The notes under the pieces were generated by a model. That model did not search any database, had not been told where the DNA came from, and saw only the letters and a program-made list of their open reading frames with translations. A DNA stretch of 40,651 bases from CAYZWU01 sp964482235 (GTDB taxonomy: Bacteria; Planctomycetota; B15-G4; CAYZWU01): the NCBI GenBank assembly GCA_964482235.1, contig CAYZWU010000049.1, positions 1 through 40,651 on the forward strand, in the 5' to 3' direction. Position 1 is the stretch's first letter. Every line of letters begins with the position of its first letter. A program made the translations under genes and the position numbers. Of this stretch, positions 1 through 9,300 are shown in pieces.

Positions 1-502
1 AGTAATAGAATAGTTGCGCTTTGTGGTGGCTGAGATGGGCCACCATGTGCAGGAGACGATGCCCAAGAATCTGCTCCCTTTCTTCCCAAGGGGCCTTTGA
101 AGGTTGGTTAGCGAGCTTGTCCTCGTCGCAATTGGCCACCATATCGAGAGCCAGCTGCTTGTCCTCTGCCAGAAACTCCTTTGCTTCAGAGACGCTCCCT
201 ATGGTTGGCATCTTCTCCGCCGGCGGCAGAGTCTCCTCCTCTGAGAGACCGATGGCCTCTCGGACCTGGAAGAAGTCATTGATATCGACGCCCTCCGGCA
301 ATCCCCAATCGCCCGTTACGTAACCGTACATGGGGGCCCCACAAGAGATCGCGAGGTGCATGAGAAGCTGGCCGGTCGTCATCCAGTTGCTTCCGTCGGA
401 CGGCTTCCAGTCCAGACTCTCTTCATCCACATGGTCGAGCAGACCCTGCGTCGCTTTATAAACGGACTCGATTTCGCTTGTGATCAGTTCTGTCCAGTTC
501 AT
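1..502 (-). CDS. DinB-family metal-binding four-helix protein (3' end outside window)
   Basis: The minus strand reads openly from ATG at 502 to the window edge, giving the first 167 residues. An AAAGGAG ribosome binding site lies just upstream of the ATG. The protein has the DinB/YfiT pattern: a histidine in the second helix (H49 in LLMHLA) and a C-terminal helix with H152, H156, H159 and H160 before KAQLFYY, matching the family's HxxxH(R)GQ metal site. DinB-fold proteins are bundles with a three-histidine metal centre; characterised members include bacillithiol or mycothiol S-transferases, but most have no known substrate. A bacillithiol-type protein (YtxJ) occurs about 12 kb away, so a thiol-transferase role is possible but only inferred. 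The gene diverges from the isoaspartyl peptidase gene. The stop codon is not in the window. Confidence 0.8.
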   Translation of the reverse strand, partial: MNWTELITSEIESVYKATQGLLDHVDEESLDWKPSDGSNWMTTGQLLMHLAISCGAPMYGYVTGDWGLPEGVDINDFFQVREAIGLSEEETLPPAEKMPTIGSVSEAKEFLAEDKQLALDMVANCDEDKLANQPSKAPWEEREQILGHRLLHMVAHLSHHKAQLFYY

Positions 503-676
503 GGGAACTCCTTTCATCCGCGATATTCAACTAAGGTACCCTACGACCGTCACGGACCACATTCCAGCAATTCGTTCCCGATGACTTTTTCGACGGTCTC
601 GACTGTACGCCGCTCATGTTAAACTCTTGCCCTCGAGTGTCGATGGTCCTCTCGACCAAAGGAGGCGAACAGGAAG
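503..676. other. Divergent intergenic region
   Basis: This is the shared upstream region of the DinB-like gene (minus) and the isoaspartyl peptidase gene (plus). A small hairpin (TGGTC/GACCA arms, about 642-656) sits just before the ribosome binding site of the plus-strand gene. I see no convincing -35/-10 pair in either direction. Confidence 0.4.
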
Positions 677-1633
677 ATGGCCGACCGAGTTTCACCTTCT
701 CTCATCGTGCACGGCGGCGCCTGGGACATCCCGGCCGATGTTCATGACGACCATCTGCGCGGCGTGCGGGCCGCTCTCGATGCGGGGAGCAGGGTTCTCG
801 CCCGCGGCGGAACGGCTCTCGATGCAGTGGAAACCGCGGTGACGGTGATGGAGGACGACCTCACCTTCGACGCGGGCCGCGGCTCCTTCCTCAACACCGA
901 CGGCTCGGTGGAGATGGACGCAGCCATCATGGACGGCCGCGACCTGGCCGCCGGCGCCGTGGCGGCGCTGCGCAACTTCCTTCACCCGGTCCAGGTCGCC
1001 CGGCGGGTCATGGAGGAGACGGAGCATATCCTTCTCGCCGGCGAGGGGGCGGCCGTCTTTGCCGCCCGGATGGGGTTCGAGCCGGTCGCAACGGAGGCCC
1101 TGCTCACCGAGCGGGAGAAGGTGCGCCTTCGCGCGCTGATGGCAGATCCCGATTTCAGGACGCCTCACGCCTTCAGCAGGTGGGGGAGGGATCCCGGACG
1201 GCGGCCCTCTTCCACTGACGACGGCAAGAGGGGGACCGTGGGCGCCGCGGCGCGCGATCGGAACGGCGACATCGCGGCAGCCACGTCGACTGGCGGGACG
1301 CCGAGGAAAGTTCCGGGACGGGTGGGCGACGCCGCGCTGATCGGGTGCGGCACCTTCGCCGACAACAGGGCGGGCGGCGTCTCGTGCACCGGGTGGGGCG
1401 AGTCGATCATCCGGGCGGGCATGGCTCGCGCGGCCATCGACAGGCTGCGCACGGGCGAAAGCGCTCAGGGCGCGGCCGAGCAGGCGCTGGCGGATCTCGA
1501 CAGCTACATCAAGGGGCTCGGCGGCCTGATCGTCGTCGACCGATCCGGCCGTCTGGCCGCGGTCTACAACACGCCGTACATGGCGCGCGGATGGTGGGAG
1601 CCGGGAATGCAGGAGCCCCGGGTTTTCATTTGA
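677..1633 (+). CDS. Isoaspartyl peptidase / plant-type L-asparaginase (Ntn hydrolase, family T2)
   Basis: This 318-residue protein has the length and motif order of the IaaA/plant-type asparaginase family, which cleaves isoaspartyl dipeptides and asparagine. The precursor is autoprocessed before a catalytic threonine. Near the N-terminus are LIVHGGAW and FDAGRGSFLNTDGSVEMDA, both family hallmarks. The processing site is GTVGAA with Thr187 as the new N-terminal nucleophile, splitting the chain into an alpha subunit of about 186 and a beta subunit of about 132 residues. STGGTPRK, GRVGDAALIGCGTFAD and GWGESIIR match the substrate-binding loops. There is no signal peptide, so it is probably cytoplasmic. 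An AGGAGG lies about 11 nt and a second purine-rich AGGAAG directly before the ATG. The gene appears to stand alone. Family assignment is strong; the preferred substrate is not visible. Confidence 0.93.
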   Translation: MADRVSPSLIVHGGAWDIPADVHDDHLRGVRAALDAGSRVLARGGTALDAVETAVTVMEDDLTFDAGRGSFLNTDGSVEMDAAIMDGRDLAAGAVAALRNFLHPVQVARRVMEETEHILLAGEGAAVFAARMGFEPVATEALLTEREKVRLRALMADPDFRTPHAFSRWGRDPGRRPSSTDDGKRGTVGAAARDRNGDIAAATSTGGTPRKVPGRVGDAALIGCGTFADNRAGGVSCTGWGESIIRAGMARAAIDRLRTGESAQGAAEQALADLDSYIKGLGGLIVVDRSGRLAAVYNTPYMARGWWEPGMQEPRVFI

Positions 1634-1763
1634 ATTGTGCCGCTCTCGCCGGGCTGGAATAATGGCGCTGACCGTTACTGTTGCTTGATGATCCTTGCCG
1701 GAAGGGCCGCGGACCGCCCCTCCCAGATACAGGTTTCTCGAATCACGGTCCGATGAGATTGAG

Positions 1764-3827
1764 ATGAACCAGACCGACGACCCAGGCAGGAGCCGGCAGG
1801 AGAGCCGAGCGATGCGCTTTGGCGCCGCGGCCATCGTTCTTCTGGCGATTTTCGCCTTCCAACCCGCCGCGGATAACAAGTACATCTGGGACGACTACGA
1901 CTACGTCTACAAGAATCCCCTTCTCGATGCGCCCGACGGCCTGGAGCGGATCTGGTTCGGGCTCAGCCAGGAGAGCGGGCCGCCCGGCGAGTGGTGGCGG
2001 ATCTGGTTCGGCGGCGGCGACGAGGACGATCCCGTTGCCGTGTCGTGCGAGACGCCGCAGTACTATCCCCTGGTCTTCACCACCTTTCGCCTGGAGCACT
2101 CGTTCTGGGGCGTGGATCCGGCGGGCTATCACTGGACGAACATCCTCCTCCACGCGGCCAACGCCGTGCTGCTCTTCCTGATCCTCCGCAAGCTCGGGCT
2201 GGGCATCGGCGTGGCGTGGCTGGTCGCGGCTCTTTTCGCCGTGCATCCCGTCGAGGTGGAGTCCGTGGCCTGGGTGTCCGAGAGGAAGAACGTCCTCTCG
2301 GGCTTCTTCTACCTGGCCGCCCTGCTGGCCTGGCTCAGGTTTTCCGACCTCCTCCACGCCTCGAAGCCGGGGCGGTGGTGGTTCTACCTCCTCTGCATAC
2401 TCCTCTTCATCTGCGCCCTGCTCAGCAAGTCGGTGACAGCCACCTTTCCCGCTGCCGCCGGACTCGCGGAGTGGCTGAGGCGCCGGCCGATCAACGTGAG
2501 GCTGATCGCGCTGCTCGTCCCCTTTCTCGTGATCGGCTACCTCTCGGGCATCTTCACCGCCCATCTCGAGAAGTACCACGTGGGAGCCGGCGGAGTCGAG
2601 TGGGGATTCACCATCGTCGAGCGGTGCCTGATCGCCTCGCGGGCCCTCTGCTTCTATGCCTGGAAACTGGCGGCCCCCCTGAACCTCTCCTTCATCTACG
2701 AGCGGTGGGTGATCGACGCTGCTGCGGTCTGGCAGTACATCTTTCCCCTGATCGTCGTTGCGGCGGCGGGCGCCGCCTTTCTACTGCAGAAACGCGTGGG
2801 GCGCCTGCCCTTCTTCGCCATCTGCTTTTTTGCCGTCACCCTCTTTCCCGCCCTCGGTTTCGTGGATTTCTATCCCCAGGTCTTTTCATTCGTGGCGGAC
2901 CACTTCCAGTACCTGGCAAGCATCGGGGTGCTGATCCTTCTGGCCTCGGCCGTGGGCTGGATCCTGTCGCGCATCGGTTCGAGAAAGAAGAGACAGCAGA
3001 CCGCCGTGATGTGCGGGATCGTGATCCTGGGGACTCTCGTCTTTCTCACGCGCGATCAATGCCTGATCTACGAGAACCAGGAGACGCTCTGGCTCGACAC
3101 GATCGAGAAGAACGAGAACGATTTTCTCGCTCACAACAACCTTGGCTACTACCTGATCGGCAAGAGGAGGTGGGCCGAGGCGGAGCAGCATTTCAGGGCC
3201 GCCATCACGAACAATCCCGACTATTACGACTCCCACCTGAACTTGGGCGGCCTTTGCCTGACGTTCGGCCGGCTGAAGGAGGCCGAGTCGTACGGCCGCA
3301 GGTGCGTGGCTCTCGATCCGTCCCATCCCAAGGGGCATTACGTGCTCGGCGATGCGCTCACGCGTCTCGACCGGCTCGACGAGGCGGAAGGGTGCTTCCT
3401 TGAGGCGGTTCGACTCGGTCCCGGGATCGTTGGACCGCGAAAGAAGCTGGCTGCCCTCCTTTATCGGAAGGGCGAGGGCGCCAAGGCGGCAGGACAGTAC
3501 AGGGAGGCGCTCGACATCGCGCCTCGCGACGGGGAGCTCCTGATCGGACTGGCTCGCCTTCTGGCTGCTTCTCCCGATGATGCGGTCCGTGACGGCACCG
3601 AGGCGCTCCGGCTCGTATCCAGGGCGAAGAAGATTTTGGGACAGCCGACTGCGAGGCTCTATTCGACCTGGGCGGCCGCTCTCGCCGAAACGAGTGACTT
3701 CGACCAGGCCGTCCGCATCCAGCTGCAGGTCGTCGAGTACGCGCCTCCCGCCGAGAGGCAGCGCGAGAAGGCGGCCCTCGATCTCTACCGCGCCGGGAAG
3801 CCGCTCCGCGAGGTGGCCTCGCCGTAG
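1764..3827 (+). CDS. Multi-pass membrane protein with C-terminal TPRs (TMTC-like, GT-C type)
   Basis: From ATG 1764 the protein has 687 residues; the frame is open back to a TTG at 1695 but that extension is polar and unlike the family. About eleven hydrophobic segments follow a short N-terminus. The first outer loop carries WDDYDYV, the acidic pair expected at the active site of GT-C glycosyltransferases, and the chain contains HPVEVESVAWVSERKN, typical of bacterial homologues of animal TMTC O-mannosyltransferases. After the last membrane segment come about five tetratricopeptide repeats (for example NLGYYLIGKRRWAEAEQHF). By family analogy it could glycosylate extracytoplasmic proteins or polymers from a lipid-linked sugar, but no donor or acceptor is indicated here. 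It is convergent with the anti-sigma gene, with about 85 nt between them. Confidence 0.8.
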   Translation: MNQTDDPGRSRQESRAMRFGAAAIVLLAIFAFQPAADNKYIWDDYDYVYKNPLLDAPDGLERIWFGLSQESGPPGEWWRIWFGGGDEDDPVAVSCETPQYYPLVFTTFRLEHSFWGVDPAGYHWTNILLHAANAVLLFLILRKLGLGIGVAWLVAALFAVHPVEVESVAWVSERKNVLSGFFYLAALLAWLRFSDLLHASKPGRWWFYLLCILLFICALLSKSVTATFPAAAGLAEWLRRRPINVRLIALLVPFLVIGYLSGIFTAHLEKYHVGAGGVEWGFTIVERCLIASRALCFYAWKLAAPLNLSFIYERWVIDAAAVWQYIFPLIVVAAAGAAFLLQKRVGRLPFFAICFFAVTLFPALGFVDFYPQVFSFVADHFQYLASIGVLILLASAVGWILSRIGSRKKRQQTAVMCGIVILGTLVFLTRDQCLIYENQETLWLDTIEKNENDFLAHNNLGYYLIGKRRWAEAEQHFRAAITNNPDYYDSHLNLGGLCLTFGRLKEAESYGRRCVALDPSHPKGHYVLGDALTRLDRLDEAEGCFLEAVRLGPGIVGPRKKLAALLYRKGEGAKAAGQYREALDIAPRDGELLIGLARLLAASPDDAVRDGTEALRLVSRAKKILGQPTARLYSTWAAALAETSDFDQAVRIQLQVVEYAPPAERQREKAALDLYRAGKPLREVASP

Positions 3828-3913
3828 GTTCTTCTGCAAGTTGATTGTAGGGTGAAGCGGCGTTTCATTCCGCCAGGCACTGGCCGTGCCGGCAATCAGA
3901 AGTGCGAATCCCG

Positions 3914-5083
3914 TCAATACGCATCGGCCGGATCCAGTTTCTCGAGCTTCTGCCGGATCTGCCGGTAGGTCTTGCGGTCGCCGGCGGTAGCGTGGATCGC
4001 GGCCAGCAGCATCTGGACCGCGGCACCGCCTTCGCCGCGTTCGGCGAGCGGCTTCAGGCAGACCAGAGCCTCTCCATCGACACCGGCGCCGGCAAGGAGA
4101 AGGGCGCGGAAGAGCTCTCTGGCCGGATCGTCCGCCTGCATCGAGTCGAGGCGCTGAAGAGACTCGTCGAGTTCGGCCGCGGTCCTGTCCGGAAGAACGG
4201 AGAAAATGAAAGGGCCGGAGCTCTCGAGTGGCGTTCCATCGCGATCTGCCGTGTGGAGGAAGAAGTGGTAGGTCGCCCCGCGTTCGAGCTTCTGTGCGTC
4301 GGCAGGAAAGGGAAGGCCGGTCGAATCGGAGCGGGCAGTCCAGAGGATCCGGTCCCTCCAGCGAAACTCCACTGTCACGATGCGGCCCTCCCCGGGATCG
4401 GACCATTGGAAGGAAGGCTCTGTCTCCCTGCAGGCCAGCAGCGGGGCGAGGGTAATCACCGTTTTGTCTTCAACAGCAGGCGAGCGCAGAGCGGCTGCCT
4501 CATGAAAACGTCTGGCAGCGGCCTCCAGACCATCGAGAATCCCTGACCGCAGCGTAGCGTCGAGAAGCGTTTCGTCGAGAAGACCGGACTCGCAGAGCTG
4601 AGCCACTGCAGCCGGGCTCGCACACTGATCCAGCCGTTCGAAGAGCCCCTGCAAGGTCGGGGAATCGTCGAGCGCCGGAAAGAACAGAGCGATCAGCAGG
4701 ACGGCGGCAGCTGCCGCCGCTATGACCGCTGCCCGGCGAAACGGGCTTGGCCGGAACAGCCGTCTTGTTCCCAGCCCCGCGAAGCGCCGATGGTCGGGTG
4801 CGTGCGCTGCCGCAGGAGCTCGGGCCGACGGTTCATCCGCGTCGATCCATTCGGAGGCGAGGCGGACCGCTTCCAGGCAGGCCATGCACTCGGCGACGTG
4901 CTCCTCCACGTCGCGCCGCTCCTTCTCGAGAAGCGAACCCGAGGCGTAGCCGGCCAGCATGTCCTCCGATGGGCAGAGCGAGCTGCCGCCTGATCCAGGC
5001 TGATCGGCAAACCCGAGGAGGAGGCCGAGGGCATCCTCTTCCTTTCCGGCTTTTCCCTTGCTGGCCCTTTCCCAGGCGTTCAT
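3914..5083 (-). CDS. Membrane anti-sigma factor with zf-HC2 domain and periplasmic helical domain
   Basis: This 389-residue protein starts at ATG 5083, overlapping the sigma-factor stop in a TGATG junction, with AGGAG upstream inside the sigma gene (a GTG at 5086 is also in frame). Residues near 38-75 form a zf-HC2 anti-sigma domain: CPSEDMLAGYASG followed by HVAECMAC, which is the HxxxCxxC zinc site. One membrane segment (AAVIAAAAAAVLLIALFF) lies near residues 126-143. The remaining ~240 residues are predicted outside the cytoplasm: an alanine/leucine-rich helical part, a beta-rich segment (ITLAPLL to FIFSVLP) and a C-terminal TPR-like stretch. Such proteins hold a sigma factor inactive until the outer domain is altered or cut. 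Translational coupling to the sigma factor supports a cognate pair. Confidence 0.85.
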   Translation of the reverse strand: MNAWERASKGKAGKEEDALGLLLGFADQPGSGGSSLCPSEDMLAGYASGSLLEKERRDVEEHVAECMACLEAVRLASEWIDADEPSARAPAAAHAPDHRRFAGLGTRRLFRPSPFRRAAVIAAAAAAVLLIALFFPALDDSPTLQGLFERLDQCASPAAVAQLCESGLLDETLLDATLRSGILDGLEAAARRFHEAAALRSPAVEDKTVITLAPLLACRETEPSFQWSDPGEGRIVTVEFRWRDRILWTARSDSTGLPFPADAQKLERGATYHFFLHTADRDGTPLESSGPFIFSVLPDRTAAELDESLQRLDSMQADDPARELFRALLLAGAGVDGEALVCLKPLAERGEGGAAVQMLLAAIHATAGDRKTYRQIRQKLEKLDPADAY

Positions 5084-6165
5084 CACTGTTCTCCTTGCAT
5101 GGACGTTGGACTGCTCTCACGCTGCCCGAGCCGGCACGTAAGCTCCACATCATCGATGCAGCCACCAGGAGGTCGTTTCACTGGAAATCCGGTAATTTTC
5201 GAAAAACAGTCGGCTGCCATCTGCTGCCGGGATTCCCGTGAGCGCGGGAGCAGGTCCTTGATGTCGGCTTCCGAGAATCCCGACCGTTGCCGGACATCCT
5301 TCAGGAGAGCTTTCCGTATCCGGTTCAGGCGGCGCGAGACCTTCGCCTCGCTCCATCCCTTCATCCCGGCCAGGCTTTTCTGTGTGACACCCTTCATGTA
5401 TCGAAGGAGGAGCAAAGTCCGATCGCCGGACGCGAGCCCTGCCAGAGCTTGCTGAACGGCCGTCTTCAGCTCGGCGACCTGATCCCGGCTCGCGAACTCC
5501 AGGCTGTCCGATTCGAGGGGAGCGCTCCCACCGGCAGTCGTCTCGATGGCCTCCGCGGCGAGAGGCTGCGGCTGGGAGGATCGCTTGCGCGCCGCAGCCA
5601 GTGCCCGGCGAAAGACCAGGGTCCGCAGCCAGCCGCCGAGAGGGCCGGTCCCTTCGTAGGAGGCGATAAGGCCGCGGCTGTCCGGGCCTCCCCCGAACAG
5701 GTCCCCTTCCAGATCATCGAGAACCTCGGGCTGCAGCGACCGGTCCCGTGTGAAGGACCTCAAGGTCGCCTTGAGGTCGGCGCGATAGGTCCGGCGGAAA
5801 GCCTGCCACGCCGCCTCCGATCCGGTCTCCATCGCTGAGACGAGAAAGAGATCGGCGCCATGAAGCCTGCTGATCAATCCCTGGATCGAAACCTGTCCCC
5901 GGCCGGCTTCCTCCTCTTCGTCGAGCCGCGCGAATCGCCTGGCAGTCGATCGCGCCATGCGGTGAAGAAAGGCATCCTCCGAGCTGCCGCTCACCTCGGG
6001 CCAGCGCCTCGTGGCTTCCCGCTGCGCTTCGGCGAGCTGCAAGCGAAAGCGGTCTCGAAAGAGTGCAACAGCTCCTTTGCCTCCTTCGAGAAGCTCCTTC
6101 GCCCATCTTCGCTCGTCTTTCAAGTTCATCTCTGCCAAACCCGTACCGGTGGGAAAGTGGCTCAC
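5083..6165 (-). CDS. Sigma-70 family (ECF-like) RNA polymerase sigma factor
   Basis: The protein is up to 360 residues from a GTG at 6165; an ATG at 6129 is an alternative start 12 codons in. Residues about 108-195 look like region 2 (SEAAWQAFRRTYRADLKATLRSF through GPLGGWLRTLVFRRALAAARKR), and 230-290 look like region 4 with a helix-turn-helix (LLLLRYMKGVTQKSLAGMKGWSEAKVSRRLNRIRK, quoted here in outline). It is longer than classic ECF factors because of an ~100-residue N-terminal extension and an ~70-residue tail of unknown role. The next gene, overlapping by a few bases, is a zf-HC2 anti-sigma factor, and the divergent neighbour is a TPR-CHAT protein. It probably directs RNA polymerase to a small regulon, possibly including its own divergent promoter region. 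Confidence 0.82.
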   Translation of the reverse strand: MSHFPTGTGLAEMNLKDERRWAKELLEGGKGAVALFRDRFRLQLAEAQREATRRWPEVSGSSEDAFLHRMARSTARRFARLDEEEEAGRGQVSIQGLISRLHGADLFLVSAMETGSEAAWQAFRRTYRADLKATLRSFTRDRSLQPEVLDDLEGDLFGGGPDSRGLIASYEGTGPLGGWLRTLVFRRALAAARKRSSQPQPLAAEAIETTAGGSAPLESDSLEFASRDQVAELKTAVQQALAGLASGDRTLLLLRYMKGVTQKSLAGMKGWSEAKVSRRLNRIRKALLKDVRQRSGFSEADIKDLLPRSRESRQQMAADCFSKITGFPVKRPPGGCIDDVELTCRLGQRESSPTSMQGEQ

Positions 6166-6355
6166 CAGAATCTTCCACTAGGTGCAGCGTCATGGCGACA
6201 GATTTTTTGCACTTTCTGGAAAGCCCGCGAGCTGCGACGTGTCAATCAGCGCGGGGGATCAGGCCGGGAGCGGCAAAGAAGCATGACACCGTGATCCGAT
6301 CCGGTGATATAATTGCGACTGGGAGAAGCGCTTCTGATGATCGGCTGGAGGAGTC
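6166..6355. promoter_or_regulatory. Divergent control region between sigma factor and TPR-CHAT genes
   Basis: The region carries a good housekeeping-type promoter for the plus-strand CHAT gene: ATGACA (6283-6288), a 19-nt spacer and TATAAT (6308-6313) with an upstream TG, making an extended -10. On the minus strand a TTGACA lies at 6245-6240 facing the sigma gene, with only a weak -10 (TTTCCA) 17 nt on. An ECF-type promoter recognised by the adjacent sigma factor cannot be excluded by eye. Confidence 0.5.
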
Positions 6356-9300
6356 ATGAGCGCTCTTATCTGGGCTTGCCTGACGCTGCTGCTCGCTCTG
6401 CCGCAGGCGGATCGAGAGCCAGTGCGCGTTCTCACGAGCCGGGACCTTGCCAACCTTTTGACGGAGGCGGCACGGCGCGATCCCGAGGAGCTGGATGCGC
6501 TGGTGAAGGCGGAAAGACCGCGAATCTCCAGGGCGCATCATGCCGTTCTTCTCGATGCGGTTCGCGCTCGACAGAGCGAAAGCGACCGCGATGGGGACGA
6601 GAAGATCGAGACGGCGCACTCCATTGCGCTGGCCTACCAGAGGGTCACCGGAAGCAGCGTCCTTTGCGAACGCTCCTCGATCTTCGCCGGGTGGAATGGC
6701 GAGCAGGCGGTGCAGAGGATTCGCATTGAGGCAGCGCGGACCGAGGCGCGCCAGGCCGGGGTGAAGGGCGAGCTGGAGCGCACGGTAGAGCGTCTTGAAG
6801 AGGGCATCGCCGATCTGAAGGTCCTCCGTGACAGGCTGGCAGCTGCCCGGGTCGTTCTGCAGATGGCCGAGCTTCGCTATCAGCAGGGCCGGCATCAGGA
6901 CGGCGCAATAATGGCGCGGGAGGCCTGCGTTTTCTTCGAGGCGGAGGAAGACGACGTCGGTGTCGTGGAGAGTCTTATCGAGCAGGCCCGCCTCGACCTT
7001 GCCCTGAACCGGCACTCCGAAGCCGAGGCGTCGGCGACCCGCGCCGAGGCCCTGGCCGGGACGCTGAACCACCCCCCTCTGGAAGGCGAAGCCCTGGAGC
7101 AGCTCGGCGCGGTCCATCATTATCAGGGACGCCCCGAGGGCGTGGTCCACGCGAACCGGAGAGCCCTCGAGATCTACCGGGACCTCGGCGACCGCGGAGG
7201 CGAGGTCCGGACGCTGAACAACATGGGCACCGCCTGCATCCAGCTGGGGCGCTATCAGGAGGCGGCCAGGGCGCTCCACCTCTCCGTTTCCATCAAGACC
7301 GAGATGGGGGACCGCATTTCGGCCGCCCTCAGCCTGATGAATCTCGGCATAGTCTATGGATTCCTCGGGGACCATGAGCGCGCCCTGGACTGCTACCTCA
7401 GGTCGAAGGATGTGCTGGACAAGGCAGGATCGCCTCTCGATCGTCGAAAGGTCCGGCTCCTGCACAACATCGCCATCTGCCGCCAGCGCATGGGGGAAGC
7501 CCGGGAGGCGCTCGAGGACTTCCGGCAGCTCCTGGGGCTCAGGCGGAGCCTGAAGGATCGGCGCGGCGAGGCGGTGACGCACTACAAGCTGGGGCAGATT
7601 CTCATGGAGCTCGGAAGGGCGGCCGAGGCCCGCGAGGAGCTCGACGAGGCACTTGCCATCTACGAATCGCTGGGGCACCGGCTGGGCGCCATCGACGCCA
7701 TGAACGCCCTCGCGACCCTCTGCCGCCGGGATGGCGACCGTGCGTCCGCCCTCGAGTTCCTCGACCGGGCCGTCGCGATGGCGCGAAGCCTCGGCGCGGC
7801 GCCGAAGGAAGCAGTTTCCCTGGCCGAGATGGGTCACATTCACTTTCTCGAAGAGGAGCATGCCGCTGCCGTGGATTGCTACGAGAGCTCCTTCGCGCTG
7901 ATGGAAGCCATGGGAATCGGGATCACCGCGCCGGCGCTCAAGATCGGGCTCGCGTCCGAGGCGGAGGAAGGGGCGGTCTCCTACCTTCACGCCGTCTACG
8001 AGCTGGACCGGGAAGAACCCGGGGCCGGACACTGGCAGCGCGCCTTCACCTGGCTCGAGAAGTGGAAGAGCCGGGCGCTTCTCGACGCTCTCGGAGAGGA
8101 CCGGAGGCTGTTGACCCGCAAGGCGGACCGGGCCGACCTGGAGCGGGAGAAGGATCTGCTGGGACGGATCAGCCGCGAATCGGCGAGGATGCGCGACCTG
8201 GAACCGCGCTCGCCGGAGCGGAAAGAGATCGAGGAGCGGGTCAAGCGGCTGACCTTCGAGGTCGATGAGGTCCGGGAGAAGATCGCCCTCTCCTGCCCGG
8301 GCTATGCGTCGCTGACCTCGGGAGAGTCGTTCGGCCCGGCCGCGATTCAGAAGGAGGGGCTGGACAGCGAGACGCTCCTGCTCGAGTACAGGGTGGGGAA
8401 GGGGGCAAGCTATCTCTTCGCCCTGACCGACAGGGACTTCAAGGTGCTCCGGCTTCCTTCCGTCGAGGTGTTCGACGGGAAGGTGCGCTACCTGCGCCGG
8501 CTCCTGGAGCATCCCGCCTCCGATGCGCTCCCGCCGGGAGAGTTTCTCGACATTGCCGGCGAGCTTTACGAGATCCTGGTGGCGCCGGCGCTTCAGGATC
8601 CGGATCTCGACCGGCCCTCGCTGGTCATCGTGCCGGACAATGTCCTGGCCTTCCTGCCCTTCGAGGCGCTGGTCGCAGGCTCCGGGAAGGGCGGGCAACG
8701 CCGCGCGCCGCGTTCTTTCTCGAAGGCCCGGTTTCTTCTTCTCGAGAAGCGGATCCTTTACTCGCCGTCGGCGGCTGCCTATGTCCAGCTCCTGCACAAG
8801 CGGCGGGCCGGGGAGGAGCGGAGGCCGGAGGATGAGGGCGTGGCAGTCCTGGCGATGGCCAATCCTGCGGCAGCGCCCGGCGCCCTGGGTGAGCCGGAGC
8901 CCGGAACAGCCCCCACGTCAACGGGACTACCGGAGATCCCGGCTGCCGTTATCGAGGTCCAGGCCATCGCGAACCTTTTTCCCCAGTGCGACCTCTTTCT
9001 GGACGCAGCGGCAACCGAGGAGGTGCTCAAGGCGCCCGGTGGACTCGACCGGCATCGGATCGTGCACATTGCAGCCCATGGTCTCCTTCACGCGGAGAAC
9101 CCCCGCCTTTCCGGACTGGCGCTCGCTTCCGATCCCCTGGGCCGCGAGGATGGCGTCCTGATGATGATCGAGGTTCTCGGCCTGGCGGTGGACGCCGATC
9201 TGGTCGTTCTTTCGGGCTGCCGGACCGCCCTGGGGAAGCGCCTGGCCGGCGAGGGGGTAATCGGCTTCCCCTGGGCCTTTCTCTACGCGGGCGCACGCAG

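Noticed and set aside
6242..8797. A very long open frame (851 codons) on the minus strand opposite the CHAT gene
   Set aside because: The plus strand encodes a complete TPR-CHAT protein with catalytic residues; the opposite frame has low-complexity Arg/Gly/Pro/Leu composition and no domain. It is an effect of high GC.
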